64,000 nucleotides of DNA, taken from positions 1 to 64,000 of the forward strand of contig OMVT01000006.1 of NCBI GenBank assembly GCA_900314535.1. Direction: 5' to 3'. Of the stretch, positions 1 through 7,761 are shown one piece after another; within the stretch, counting starts at the first letter, position 1, and each line of letters starts with the position of its first letter. This stretch comes from an uncultured Olsenella sp. (GTDB lineage Bacteria > Actinomycetota > Coriobacteriia > Coriobacteriales > Atopobiaceae). A model generated the notes under the pieces. It had not been told where the DNA came from, made no database searches, and saw only the letters and a list, made by a program, of their open reading frames with translations. The translations under genes were made by a program, and so were the position numbers.

Positions 1-59
1 GCCGTTTACCTGCGACTCCTCGGCTTTGGGAATTAGGTAGTGAAACTACGTTCCCTAGC
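1..59 (-). other. insertion in tRNA-Pro anticodon arm, possible group I intron start
   Basis: After the anticodon loop, the minus strand forms a nested hairpin: GGGAA (55-51) pairs with TTCCC (32-28), and inside it GTAG (49-46) pairs with CTAC (40-37). It then reads AAAG, CCGAG (23-19, complementary to the anticodon stem) and TCGCAGGTAAAC (15-4). The last piece resembles the conserved P4 strand plus J4/5 AAA of tRNA group I introns. The alternative reading, variable loop plus T stem GCAGG, fails because the next bases are TAAACGG. The intron core would lie outside the window, so this is a suggestion only. Confidence 0.45.
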
Positions 60-98
60 TCCCGAACCGAGCGCTCTACCAAGCTGAGCCACAACCCG
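60..98 (-). tRNA. tRNA-Pro(CGG), 5' half only
   Basis: Reading the minus strand from 98, there is a 7-base acceptor strand (CGGGTTG), a perfect D arm (GCTC/GAGC), G26, anticodon-stem strand CTCGG and loop TTCGGGA, which gives anticodon CGG and matches bacterial tRNA-Pro. The expected partner CCGAG does not follow directly; it appears 36 bases later than it should. No normal T loop (TTCRANY) occurs before the window edge. The gene is therefore interrupted or broken; the remainder lies beyond position 1. The 5' half itself is clear. Confidence 0.75.
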
Positions 99-113
99 TC
101 AGCAGACGGTACT

Positions 114-992
114 TTAACAGAAAATCTTGCCCGAGTCGACCACTTTTGAAGAAATTGCCCACCAATTTCTGTTTTCTTTCGCATCCTGGGCTACGGCACG
201 GGCAGATCCTTCATCGGCACAGAGGGCGAAAAGACAAGCTCCTGAGCCGCTGACCTGCGCATTCAGCACTCCCTTATGCTCTTGGAGCCACAGAAGCGCA
301 TCTTCGAGCTCAGGCTCGAGCGCACATGCCGCAGAAGCAAGATTGTTTTTCGCATCGCGCACGATTGTGGAGATGTCCTCTTTCCTCAGCGCCTCGAGAT
401 AGGGCGCAAGCGGCGGCAGTGCCTGAGGGTCGCGATCGAAGGCTGCGTAGGCATCCTGAGCACAGGATCCCATGACAGGAGGACGTACGACCGCAAGTGT
501 GAGCTGAGGCGTCGGGAACTGCTCCTGGAGCACATCACCCGCGCCGGCGAGATAGCTCACGTCGGGCTTCAGGAAGAACGCGACATCGGCTCCGATGCTT
601 CGGGCGATATCCACAACACGGGAATCTTCCGGGTCTATGCCCCAGAGCTGGCAGGCGCCACGCAGCGCTGCCCCCGCATCGGTCGAGGACCCTCCCATGC
701 CGCTTCTCTCGGGGATATGGCGCTCGATATGGACCGCAAAGGCAGGATTATGCCCAAATGCCTTTCCAAGCGCCTCTACGGCACGATAGGTCGTCGTATG
801 GTCCATATGCGCCCTGATGCCCGGCTCGCAGGTGACGCTCAGTCCCTCAGCAGGCGTGAGCGTGACCACATCGCCGAAGTCGAGGGCCGCCATGACAGAA
901 TCGACGCGGTGATAGCCACGTTCGTCCCTGTCTGTATGGACACCGAGATAGAGATTGATCTTGGCAGGCGCCTTCACGGCGAGGATATCCAC
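114..992 (-). CDS. ispE: 4-diphosphocytidyl-2-C-methyl-D-erythritol kinase
   Basis: GHMP-family kinase that phosphorylates CDP-methylerythritol in the cytosolic MEP pathway to isoprenoid precursors. The N-terminal substrate motif APAKINLYLGV and the ATP loop PERSGMGGSSTDAG are both present, and the length (about 290 residues) fits the family. The open frame reaches 1061, but that part encodes the veg terminator hairpin. GTG at 992 has GGAGG eight bases upstream and places APAKIN at the usual position; ATG at 1019 lies in the terminator T-tract and has no ribosome site. It follows veg on the same strand. Identity is secure; the start is an inference. Confidence 0.94.
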   Translation of the reverse strand: MDILAVKAPAKINLYLGVHTDRDERGYHRVDSVMAALDFGDVVTLTPAEGLSVTCEPGIRAHMDHTTTYRAVEALGKAFGHNPAFAVHIERHIPERSGMGGSSTDAGAALRGACQLWGIDPEDSRVVDIARSIGADVAFFLKPDVSYLAGAGDVLQEQFPTPQLTLAVVRPPVMGSCAQDAYAAFDRDPQALPPLAPYLEALRKEDISTIVRDAKNNLASAACALEPELEDALLWLQEHKGVLNAQVSGSGACLFALCADEGSARAVAQDAKENRNWWAISSKVVDSGKIFC

Positions 993-1023
993 CTTGCGCA
1001 CCTCCGCTCCGAGATTCATGTAT

Positions 1024-1062
1024 GCAAAAAGAGATGCCCCGGAACAGCTGCTCCGGGGCATC
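1024..1062 (-). terminator. rho-independent terminator between veg and ispE
   Basis: A perfect GATGCCCCGGAGCAG-type hairpin (minus strand, 1062 to 1032) is followed by TCTTTTTGC. It sits immediately before the ispE start region. Confidence 0.85.
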
Positions 1063-1071
1063 AGGGATTCT

Positions 1072-1103
1072 CAGCTGCTTCCCTCTATCTTAGAGGGAAG
1101 CAG
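1072..1103 (-). other. second strong stem-loop downstream of veg
   Basis: A 14-bp inverted repeat GCTGCTTCCCTCTA/TAGAGGGAAGCAGC with a four-base loop lies just after the veg stop. It has no T-tract, so it is more likely an mRNA 3' stabilising or attenuating structure than a terminator. Confidence 0.6.
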
Positions 1104-1115
1104 CGCACATGCAGA

Positions 1116-1406
1116 CTACTCTTCTGCGACGTAGTCGAAGAGGCGCTCGCCGGTATCGGCGTCGAAGACCTCCACACCGCCTGTCAGCACATCGACATAC
1201 TGATAGGACTGGCGGTCCTTGCGGCCGCGGCGCTCCTCGATCTCGACGACGAACAGCGACGGGTGCACCTGTACAAGAACGCCGGTTCCCTCTACAATAC
1301 GGGAACGGCCCATGTTGGCACGCACCTTGATGCGCTGGCCCTCGAGTGACTTGAGCTTGTCGTGAATCTCGTCCACACGGTTGACGGGCGGCATATCGAT
1401 ATCCAT
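1116..1406 (-). CDS. veg: Veg family protein
   Basis: A 96-residue protein of the Veg/DUF1021 family, small cytosolic proteins next to ispE or ksgA in many Gram-positive genomes; Bacillus Veg is reported to stimulate biofilm formation. It shows the family pattern: an N-terminal helix (DEIHDKLKSLEGQRI), then a small beta-barrel with RANMGRSRIVEGTGVLVQVHPSLFV in two pieces and YQYVDVLTGGVEVF. AGGAGG lies eight bases before the ATG. Its position directly upstream of ispE supports the identity. The biochemical function is unknown. Confidence 0.88.
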   Translation of the reverse strand: MDIDMPPVNRVDEIHDKLKSLEGQRIKVRANMGRSRIVEGTGVLVQVHPSLFVVEIEERRGRKDRQSYQYVDVLTGGVEVFDADTGERLFDYVAEE

Positions 1407-1613
1407 GAAACGGCCTCCTGACTTTCTGTACGGCTGTTCAAAATTCAGCGAGAAGCTATCTTACACCTGTCCATAGACCCTTCACATTCTGGGCCTCTGA
1501 CCTTGGCGGAAGCGTGAAGAGGCGCTGCAAAGCTTAAAGGTCTCATCCTATTGCACGAGAGGTGTACACTCGCCTTGTCTAGCAAACAGACAGTGTATGA
1601 AGGAGTGCATCCT

Positions 1614-2690
1614 ATGCATCAGGAACGCATCCAGGCCGTGCTGGCAAACCTGGAGAAGCAGGGCTGCCATCAGGCCGTGGTCTCTGACCCCACATCCATC
1701 TTCTATCTCACGGGCTACTACACGGAGCCCTACGAGCGCTTCCTTGCGCTCTACGTGAGCCCGAAAGAGTGCGTGCTCTTCGCGAACCGCCTCTTCCCGG
1801 ACGCCACGCCTTTCTGCCCCGAGGTCGTCGTGCACGACGATACGGAAGATCCGCTTCCGGCACTGATCGAGCACATCGACCACACCTCTGTGCTCGGCCT
1901 CGACAAGATCTTCCCGGCGCGCTGGGTGCTGCCCCTGATCGATGCGAAGGCAGCTCCGTCCTTCATCCTTGCCTCGAAGGCCGTAGATGATGCACGCTCC
2001 ATCAAGAGCGCTGAAGAGCAGGAGCTCATGCGCGAAGCCTCGCGCGTGAACGACAGGGCGATGGAGTGGCTCAAGAGCCAGATCAAAGAGGGCGTGACCG
2101 AACAGAGCATCGCAGAGGGTCTCCTGGGCACCTACCGCTCGCTTGGCGCCCAGGACCACTCGTTCACGCCGATCGTGAGCTTTGGCGCCAATGCGGCAGA
2201 TCCTCACCACGAGCCGGACGGCACGGTCCTGAAGCGTGGTGACATGGTGCTCTACGATGTGGGCTGCAGGAAGGATGCCTACTGCTCCGACATGACCCGC
2301 ACGTTCTTCACGGCAGAGCCGACCGAAGAGGAGAAGCGTGTCTACGAGACCGTACGCCATGCCAACGAGGCAGCAGAGGCGCTCGTGAAGCCAGGCGTCA
2401 CGTTCGCAGAGATCGACCTCTGTGCCCGCCACATTATCGAGGACGCCGGCTACGGCCCCTACTTCACGCACCGTCTGGGCCACCAGATCGGCCTCAACGA
2501 CCATGAGCCGGGAGATGTCTCCGCAACGCACGACGAGGCCGTACAGGTGGGCCAGTGCTTCTCGATCGAGCCGGGCATCTACATCCCGGGCAAGATCGGC
2601 GTCCGCATCGAGGATCTTGTGATTGTGACCGAGGACGGCTGCGAAGTCCTGAACTCCTATCCGAAGGGCATCCAGGTCGTCGAGCTGTAA
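1614..2690 (+). CDS. M24 family Xaa-Pro peptidase
   Basis: Cytosolic metallopeptidase of the PepP/PepQ type, removing the residue N-terminal to proline from peptides. It has an N-terminal creatinase-like domain (to about residue 125) and a C-terminal pita-bread domain. The five metal ligands are visible: Asp in YDVGCRKDAY, Asp in CSDMTRTFF, His in HRLGHQIG, Glu in IEPGIYIPG and Glu in VRIEDLVIV. At about 358 residues it has the family length. ATG 1614 is preceded by AAGGAG with 8-base spacing, better than upstream in-frame starts. It is monocistronic with a strong terminator. Confidence 0.93.
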   Translation: MHQERIQAVLANLEKQGCHQAVVSDPTSIFYLTGYYTEPYERFLALYVSPKECVLFANRLFPDATPFCPEVVVHDDTEDPLPALIEHIDHTSVLGLDKIFPARWVLPLIDAKAAPSFILASKAVDDARSIKSAEEQELMREASRVNDRAMEWLKSQIKEGVTEQSIAEGLLGTYRSLGAQDHSFTPIVSFGANAADPHHEPDGTVLKRGDMVLYDVGCRKDAYCSDMTRTFFTAEPTEEEKRVYETVRHANEAAEALVKPGVTFAEIDLCARHIIEDAGYGPYFTHRLGHQIGLNDHEPGDVSATHDEAVQVGQCFSIEPGIYIPGKIGVRIEDLVIVTEDGCEVLNSYPKGIQVVEL

Positions 2691-2710
2691 AAGATCTGCC
2701 AGGACACAGA

Positions 2711-2750
2711 GAATGCCTCCGGAGCCACACGCTCCGGAGGCATTCTTCTT
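2711..2750. terminator. terminator shared by the peptidase and nagB
   Basis: GAATGCCTCCGGAG and CTCCGGAGGCATTC form a 14-bp stem with a 7-base loop, followed on the plus strand by TTCTTTGG. It lies between convergent genes and can serve both. Confidence 0.85.
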
Positions 2751-2769
2751 TGGCTATGAGAGCCCTTCC

Positions 2770-3441
2770 CTACTCCTTCGGGCAGAGGGCAAGCGCCTCT
2801 TCGTCTGCCACGACCGTGCAGTTCGTGTGCAGCTGCAGGATGGAGGCAGGGACCTTCGGCGTCACGGAACGGGCACGCATGATCGTCTGGACGCCCATCG
2901 TGTAGGCCTGGCGCGGCACCTGGTCCTCGGACTCGAAGAGGCGGGAGTTTGCCTTGATGGTGGACTCGGTCAGGTTCACGCAGTGCGTGCCCTTGCTGAA
3001 CACATCGTCCGGCTCGTTGAAGCCGATGTGGCCATTGTTGCCGATACCGAGGAGCTGGAGATCGCAGAAGCCGGCATCTGCCACCATCTGGTCGTAGGTG
3101 GAGCAGGCATGCTCGATATCGGGGTCGGCACCATCCGGCACATGCGTCTTTGCGAGGTCGATGTTGATGCCGTCAAAGAAGTTCTTGCGCATGAAGTAGT
3201 GATAGGACTGCGGGTCCTCATGCGTGAGTCCGCGGTACTCGTCGAGGTTGTAGGTCTCGACCTGCGAGAAGTCGACGTCGCCCTTCTCATACCACTTAAC
3301 GAGCTGCGCATAGGCGCCAATCGGCGTCGAGCCCGTGGCAAGTCCCAGGATGGACTTCGGGTTCAGGATGACCTGGGCAGAGATGATGTTGGCAGCCTTG
3401 CGGCTCATATCGTTGTAGTCCTTGCAGCGTACAATCCTCAT
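2770..3441 (-). CDS. nagB: glucosamine-6-phosphate deaminase with internal deletion
   Basis: NagB converts glucosamine-6-phosphate to fructose-6-phosphate and ammonia. Family motifs are present: LGLATGSTP (phosphate loop), NLDEYRGL with the catalytic Asp, LLGIGNNGHIGFNEP with His and Glu, and the C-terminal PASILQLH. The protein has 223 residues against about 242 in Gram-positive relatives. The difference is one gap: GVQTIMRARS runs straight into VTPKVPASIL, so the usual strand-helix segment of about 20 residues (pattern xILLxxSGxxKAxAV) is absent while the frame is kept. It may be inactive or altered. The start has AGGAG and good spacing. Confidence 0.9.
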   Translation of the reverse strand: MRIVRCKDYNDMSRKAANIISAQVILNPKSILGLATGSTPIGAYAQLVKWYEKGDVDFSQVETYNLDEYRGLTHEDPQSYHYFMRKNFFDGINIDLAKTHVPDGADPDIEHACSTYDQMVADAGFCDLQLLGIGNNGHIGFNEPDDVFSKGTHCVNLTESTIKANSRLFESEDQVPRQAYTMGVQTIMRARSVTPKVPASILQLHTNCTVVADEEALALCPKE

Positions 3442-3589
3442 GGAAGTCTCCTATCTGGAAGAGCCTCAAAGCCCTTCCGTTGCCTTTTCTCTCTCTATCA
3501 CTGCCGATTATAGGCAGCCGGAAACGTCAGAAGCGCGAGATACCCAAGGTTTGATATTTTGATACCAATTTTGGCAACTTCTCCATGAG

Positions 3590-3613
3590 AAAGGGGCCTT
3601 GCGGCCCCTTTCC
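3590..3613 (-). terminator. terminator of rph-rdgB
   Basis: GAAAGGGGCC/GGCCCCTTTC, a 10-bp stem with a four-base loop overlapping the rdgB stop, followed by TTTCTC on the minus strand. Confidence 0.75.
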
Positions 3614-4245
3614 TAGCGAAGCTTCTCTGCGAGATCTTCGAGTGCGTGGAAGCGGTGGGAGATCTTGTTCTTCTCTTCCATCGTCAGTTCCGCCATCGTA
3701 CGCCCCGGCGTCGCATCTGGCAGGAAGAGCGGATCGTAGCCGAAGCCCTCATCTCCCCTGCGCTCATAGCCGATCTTTCCCGGGCAGTCTCCCTCGCCGT
3801 GGAGCACCTCTTCCCCGTCCTCGTCGCGTGAGACGAAGACGACGCTCGAGTGGAAGTGGGCGCCGCGCGCATCATCCGGCACATCTTTCATTGCATGCTC
3901 GAGCTTCGTGTTGTTCGCATCGTCGTTTCCGTGCTCGCCGGCCCAGCGGGCAGAGAAGATGCCGGGCGCTCCATCGAGCGCATCGACGCAGAGGCCCGAG
4001 TCGTCTGCCACCGCCATCTGAAGGCCGGTCTCCTCAAGCGCCGCCTCGGCCTTGATGAGGGCATTGGCAGCGAAGGTATCGCCGTCCTCGACCGGATCGG
4101 GGAAGTCTCCAAGCTCTCCCAAGGCGACGAACTCCATGTCCTCGAGCACCGGCCCCAGGATCGCTTCGATTTCCTTCACCTTATGGGCATTGCCGGTAGC
4201 GACGACGACCGTCTTTGCCGGGTCAAGCTCTTCGATATTCCTCAT
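3613..4245 (-). CDS. rdgB: XTP/dITP diphosphatase
   Basis: Ham1/RdgB nucleotide pyrophosphohydrolase that cleans non-canonical purine triphosphates (ITP, XTP) from the pool. Recognisable family pieces: VVATGNAHKVKEIEAIL at the N-terminus, the ADDSGLCVDALDGAPG metal/substrate loop, GKIGYERRGDEGFGYDPLF and the C-terminal KISHRFHALE. Length 210 is normal. It starts two bases after the rph stop, with AGAGGA ahead of the ATG, so the two genes form an operon as in many bacteria. Confidence 0.95.
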   Translation of the reverse strand: MRNIEELDPAKTVVVATGNAHKVKEIEAILGPVLEDMEFVALGELGDFPDPVEDGDTFAANALIKAEAALEETGLQMAVADDSGLCVDALDGAPGIFSARWAGEHGNDDANNTKLEHAMKDVPDDARGAHFHSSVVFVSRDEDGEEVLHGEGDCPGKIGYERRGDEGFGYDPLFLPDATPGRTMAELTMEEKNKISHRFHALEDLAEKLR

Positions 4246-4247
4246 GG

Positions 4248-5003
4248 CTATCCTCTCGCTTCGAATCCGGTGATCTTCTTCTGGAGCGCAAGCAGCTCCT
4301 GTATGCCGGCATCTCCCATATCGAGGAGGGCATTGAGCTCCTCGCGCGTGAGCGGCGCCCGCTCTCCTGTGCCCTGCACCTCGACGATGCCTCCGTCATC
4401 ACGCTCGACGAGGTTCATATCGACCTCGGCAGACGAATCCTCCGGGTAGTCGAGGTCGAGCATCAGCAATCCTCCGACCTTGCCCATGGAGATTGCTGCT
4501 ACCTGATGGGTGATGGGGATGTGATTGATCTTGCCGGCATCGCACCAGCCACGGAGCGCCTCGAAGAGCGCGACCCAGCCGCCCGTGATCGAGGCCGTCC
4601 TCGTGCCGCCATCTGCCTGCAGGACATCGCAGTCCACCGTGACCGTGATCTCGCCCATGCGGCGCATGTCGCACACATTGCGCAGGCTCCTGCCGACAAG
4701 ACGCTCTATCTCCATGGAGCGGCCCTTGCGTCCGCGATATTCGCGCGGCGTCCGCTTCGACGTGGAGGCCGGAAGCATCGCGTACTCGGCCGTCACCCAG
4801 CCGGCACGCTGGCCCTTCCTCCAGGCAGGCACGCCCTCCTCGATCGTGGCCGAGCAGAGCACCTTCGTATCGCCGAACTCGGCCAGGCACGACCCTTGGG
4901 CATTCTTCATAACATCACGGGTGAGCTTCACGGGGCGCATCTTCTCGAGCGAGCGTCCATAGGAGCGCTCGGGCACAGTGCCTTGAGCTTCCTTGTCTTC
5001 CAT
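4248..5003 (-). CDS. rph: ribonuclease PH
   Basis: Phosphorolytic 3'-5' exoribonuclease that trims tRNA precursors. Family signatures: SYGRSLEKMRPV near the N-terminus, AEYAMLPAST with REYRGRKGRSMEIERLVGRS in two parts, TVDCDVLQADGGTRTASITG, and DLDYPEDSSAEVDMN. Length 251 matches the family. The start has CAGGAGG well spaced. It is the first gene of an rph-rdgB operon. No anomalies. Confidence 0.96.
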   Translation of the reverse strand: MEDKEAQGTVPERSYGRSLEKMRPVKLTRDVMKNAQGSCLAEFGDTKVLCSATIEEGVPAWRKGQRAGWVTAEYAMLPASTSKRTPREYRGRKGRSMEIERLVGRSLRNVCDMRRMGEITVTVDCDVLQADGGTRTASITGGWVALFEALRGWCDAGKINHIPITHQVAAISMGKVGGLLMLDLDYPEDSSAEVDMNLVERDDGGIVEVQGTGERAPLTREELNALLDMGDAGIQELLALQKKITGFEARG

Positions 5004-5232
5004 GCTGACCTCCTGAGTCTTTGCCAGTCCTCTCCATCATAAGGCCATGTGCCTTTGGGCACCTGCCACTCATTCCCGCCATTCATCTCGTCCGCATGGA
5101 AAGCACGGCGACCCCTTCCAAGACAGGTTCGCTGCAGCTCTCCGATTCGCACGTTTGCGGAGTCTGTACTCGAGCCATATGAGTGCTGCGCAGCCTCTGG
5201 AAGCTGCCGAAGGATATAACATGCACAATCAG

Positions 5233-5241
5233 TGGTATTAT
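5233..5241 (+). promoter_or_regulatory. extended -10 promoter for relB-yoeB
   Basis: TGGTATTAT reads as an extended -10 element (TGn + TATTAT) about 48 bases before the antitoxin ATG, in an AT-rich pocket (5215-5290) that also holds TTGTTATCATATG. RelB antitoxins usually autoregulate here; no clean operator palindrome was recognised. Confidence 0.4.
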
Positions 5242-5288
5242 ACAGACAATTGATTTTGTATTGTTATCATATGTAGTTAGGAGTTATC

Positions 5289-5555
5289 ATGGCAGCATCA
5301 AATACAACTGTTCCGTTGGGCAGTCGCGTCGATATCAACCTCAAGCGCGAGTTCGATAGCACCGCCGAGGACCTCGGCCTCACGCCCACGGTCGCAATCA
5401 CGGTATTCATGAAGCGCTTCGTCCAGGACGGGGGATTCCCCTTCGACGTGCGCAAGCCAACCCCGAGCAAGTCTGAATTCATTGCTCAGATGGAAGACCG
5501 TTACGAGCGCATGCTTAACGGCCATGAGACCGAACACGACCTCATCGAGGAGTAG
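5289..5555 (+). CDS. RelB/DinJ family antitoxin
   Basis: An 88-residue antitoxin. The N-terminal ribbon-helix-helix domain is visible (VPLGSRVDINLKREFDSTAE, then DLGLTPTVAITVFMKRFVQDGGFPF, a typical RelB/DinJ pattern). The acidic C-terminal tail should wrap the toxin. TAGGAG lies 7 bases before the ATG. The toxin gene starts three bases after its stop, the usual translationally coupled arrangement. It is expected to repress its own promoter together with the toxin. Confidence 0.9.
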   Translation: MAASNTTVPLGSRVDINLKREFDSTAEDLGLTPTVAITVFMKRFVQDGGFPFDVRKPTPSKSEFIAQMEDRYERMLNGHETEHDLIEE

Positions 5556-5558
5556 GGC

Positions 5559-5822
5559 ATGCCTTATCTATGGGATGATCAGGCTTGGATCGACTATCAA
5601 TACTGGCAGAGTCAGGACAAGAAGACCCTCAAACGAATCAACGCGCTCCTCAAAGACATAGCCCGAACGGGTGGCAGAGGCATCGGGAAGACAGAGCTCC
5701 TCAAGGGCAATATTCACACATTGGTGAGCGCACGCATCGATGCCCAGAACCGGCTCGTTTTCTCTGTGGATGGTGACATCGTGCGCATCATCTCGTGCCG
5801 CGGACACTGCTCGGACAAGTGA
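5559..5822 (+). CDS. Txe/YoeB family mRNA interferase toxin
   Basis: An 87-residue RelE-superfamily ribosome-dependent endoribonuclease. It aligns by eye with YoeB: WDDQAWIDYQYWQSQDKK, RINALLKDIARTG, GKTELLKGN, SARIDAQNRLVFSVDGD and CRGHC. The catalytic triad of YoeB (Glu, Arg, His) corresponds to Glu in KTELLK, Arg in SARID and His in CRGHC; the C-terminal Tyr of YoeB is replaced by Cys. It pairs with the antitoxin directly upstream and probably inhibits translation when the antitoxin is degraded. Confidence 0.9.
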   Translation: MPYLWDDQAWIDYQYWQSQDKKTLKRINALLKDIARTGGRGIGKTELLKGNIHTLVSARIDAQNRLVFSVDGDIVRIISCRGHCSDK

Positions 5823-5938
5823 TGGACACTGCAGAGACGCGAATTCTCAGATGCTTTTCTAGCCGCTTCTCCATCTCTCTGTACATCTGGCTACGGGCGC
5901 CAGCGCACAATTATGTGAATTGGAGCCTTCTTATGAAC

Positions 5939-5969
5939 AAGGCCGGAAAGCTTCAAGCTCTCCGGCCTT
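5939..5969. terminator. stem-loop between yoeB and tRNA-Val
   Basis: AAGGCCGGA/TCCGGCCTT with a 13-base loop between convergent units. Short T-rich tails lie on both sides, so it is probably a terminator for tRNA-Val and possibly for yoeB. Confidence 0.6.
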
Positions 5970-5979
5970 CAATCTCTTC

Positions 5980-6055
5980 TGGTGGGCGATGAGGGGTTCG
6001 AACCCCCGACCTTGTGCGTGTAAAGCACCTGCGCTAGCCACTGCGCCAATCGCCC
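5980..6055 (-). tRNA. tRNA-Val(TAC)
   Basis: Complete cloverleaf on the minus strand: acceptor GGGCGAT/ATCGCCC, D arm, anticodon loop TTTACAC (anticodon TAC), T arm with GGTTCGAACCC, discriminator A and encoded CCA. Confidence 0.96.
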
Positions 6056-6114
6056 AGAATGTCCTGAAATTCTATCACATGCCGACGCCTGAGTCATTTG
6101 TGCCTTGCGCAGCG

Positions 6115-6127
6115 TATACTCTGACCC
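6115..6127 (+). promoter_or_regulatory. -10 element placing murE transcript start at its ATG
   Basis: TATACT ends only seven bases before the murE ATG at 6128. There is no Shine-Dalgarno sequence. If this -10 is used, transcription starts at about the A of ATG and the mRNA is leaderless. Confidence 0.45.
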
Positions 6128-7684
6128 ATGAATACCTCACTTCTTACCTTGGCAGACCTGGCCCAGCTGCTCACCACGAAGGGCCTCCTTTCCGACGCGA
6201 CGACACTTGGGCAGGATGCCCAAGACATCGCCGTGACGGGAGCGGACTGCGACTCGAGAGTCGTCGAGCCCCACCACCTCTTCATCTGCAAAGGCGCCGC
6301 CTTCAAGAGCGCCTACCTCGTCTCCGCACGGGAGAAAGGTGCCTGCGGCTACCTCGCAGACGAGGCGCATGCAGATGAGCTCTCCTCCCTCATGCCGGAC
6401 TTCCCGGCCCTCATAGCGACGAATCTGAGGGAGGCCATGGCATGGGTGGCAAAGGCAGCGTACGGAAACCCCGACGAGAGCCTCTCCACCATCGGCATCA
6501 CGGGCACGAAGGGCAAGTCGACGACGACCTACATGCTGCGTGCCATCCTCGAGGGCAACGATCCCTATTCTGCCTGTGGCCTCATAGGCTCGATCGAGAC
6601 GTATGACGGTGTGACCTCCCAGGAGTCCGTGAACACGACGCCGGAATCTCCTGACCTCTGGCGCTATCTGGCGCATATGCGGGACAGGAGCCTCCGCTAC
6701 GCCGTGATGGAGGTATCCTCCCAGGCCTTGAAGTATGACCGCGTGCTCGGCCTCAAGCTCGATATCGCAGGGTTCCTCAATATCGGCGAGGACCATATCT
6801 CGCCGCTCGAGCATCCGAACTGGGATGACTACTTCCAGAGCAAGCTCAAGATCTTCTCCCAGGCAAAGTGCGCTGTCGTGAATCTGAACTCCGACCATGT
6901 GGATGAGATCCTGGAGCGTGCCCACGCATGCCAGAAGCTCGTGACATTCGGTGCCAACAGGCCCGATGCAGATATCTGGGCAGAAGGTATCGAGAGCGCC
7001 TGTGGCTTTGTCACCTTCACGTGCCATACGCCTGAGTGGGCAGGCCCCATCACGCTCACGATGCCCGGCACGTTCAATGTGGAGAACGCTCTTTGCGCCA
7101 TTGCTTGCGCCACCGAACTCCATGTGCCCTATGAGCAGATTGCAGAAGGCCTCGCCCGCACGAAGGTGCCAGGCCGCATGGAGCTCATCCAGACACCGAA
7201 CCGCAAGGTCACAGGCATCGTGGACTTCGCCCACAACAAGATGGCGTTCGAGAAGTTCTTCCCCTCTGTCGTGAAGGATTTCCCTGGCCATCACGTGATT
7301 GCCGTCTTCGGCGCCACAGGCGACAAGGCGACGGAGAGGCGCTTCGAGCTTCCGACAGTCGCAGGCAAGTTCGCAGACCGCCTCATCTTCACGAAGGACG
7401 ACCCCGGCCACGAGCAGGTGGAAGACATCTGCCGCGCAATGGCAGACTCCACCCCCAAAGACGTCCCCACCGAGACGATTCCCGACAGGAAGGCCGCCAT
7501 CGCCCGTGCCGTGGAGCTTGGCTTCGAAGCAGATGGCCCTGCCGTCGTCTGTGTCCTCGGACGTGGCACGGAAGGCGTCCAGCACGAGTGCGGCAAGCTC
7601 ATCCCGGCACCTCTCGATGCAGACCTCTTCCAGGATGCTGTGAGGGACTGGTGTGCCAAGCATCCTGAGGATGCCAAGGCTTAA
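6128..7684 (+). CDS. murE: MurE-type UDP-N-acetylmuramyl tripeptide synthetase
   Basis: Mur ligase that adds the third amino acid to the peptidoglycan stem peptide. The ATP loop GITGTKGKSTTTYM is at about residues 124-137. Family motifs EVSSQALKYDRV, FLNIGEDHISPLEH and the C-terminal VDFAHN/VFGATGDKATERR are present; the modified substrate Lys would be in YFQSKLKIF. The residue-3 selectivity motif reads DDPG rather than the DNPR typical of diaminopimelate enzymes, so Lys or Orn addition is more likely, as Coriobacteriia lack diaminopimelate in many cases. 518 residues. It is monocistronic between tRNA-Val and a strong terminator. Confidence 0.88.
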   Translation: MNTSLLTLADLAQLLTTKGLLSDATTLGQDAQDIAVTGADCDSRVVEPHHLFICKGAAFKSAYLVSAREKGACGYLADEAHADELSSLMPDFPALIATNLREAMAWVAKAAYGNPDESLSTIGITGTKGKSTTTYMLRAILEGNDPYSACGLIGSIETYDGVTSQESVNTTPESPDLWRYLAHMRDRSLRYAVMEVSSQALKYDRVLGLKLDIAGFLNIGEDHISPLEHPNWDDYFQSKLKIFSQAKCAVVNLNSDHVDEILERAHACQKLVTFGANRPDADIWAEGIESACGFVTFTCHTPEWAGPITLTMPGTFNVENALCAIACATELHVPYEQIAEGLARTKVPGRMELIQTPNRKVTGIVDFAHNKMAFEKFFPSVVKDFPGHHVIAVFGATGDKATERRFELPTVAGKFADRLIFTKDDPGHEQVEDICRAMADSTPKDVPTETIPDRKAAIARAVELGFEADGPAVVCVLGRGTEGVQHECGKLIPAPLDADLFQDAVRDWCAKHPEDAKA

Positions 7685-7725
7685 AGGAAGAGCCAGGAAC
7701 AGCCTCCAGAGCATCGATTAAAGCC

Positions 7726-7761
7726 AAGGGCGCGCTTTTCTGCAGGAAGCGCGCCCTTTTC
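7726..7761 (+). terminator. terminator of murE
   Basis: AAGGGCGCGCTT/AAGCGCGCCCTT, a 12-bp stem with a 9-base loop, then TTCT. Confidence 0.9.
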
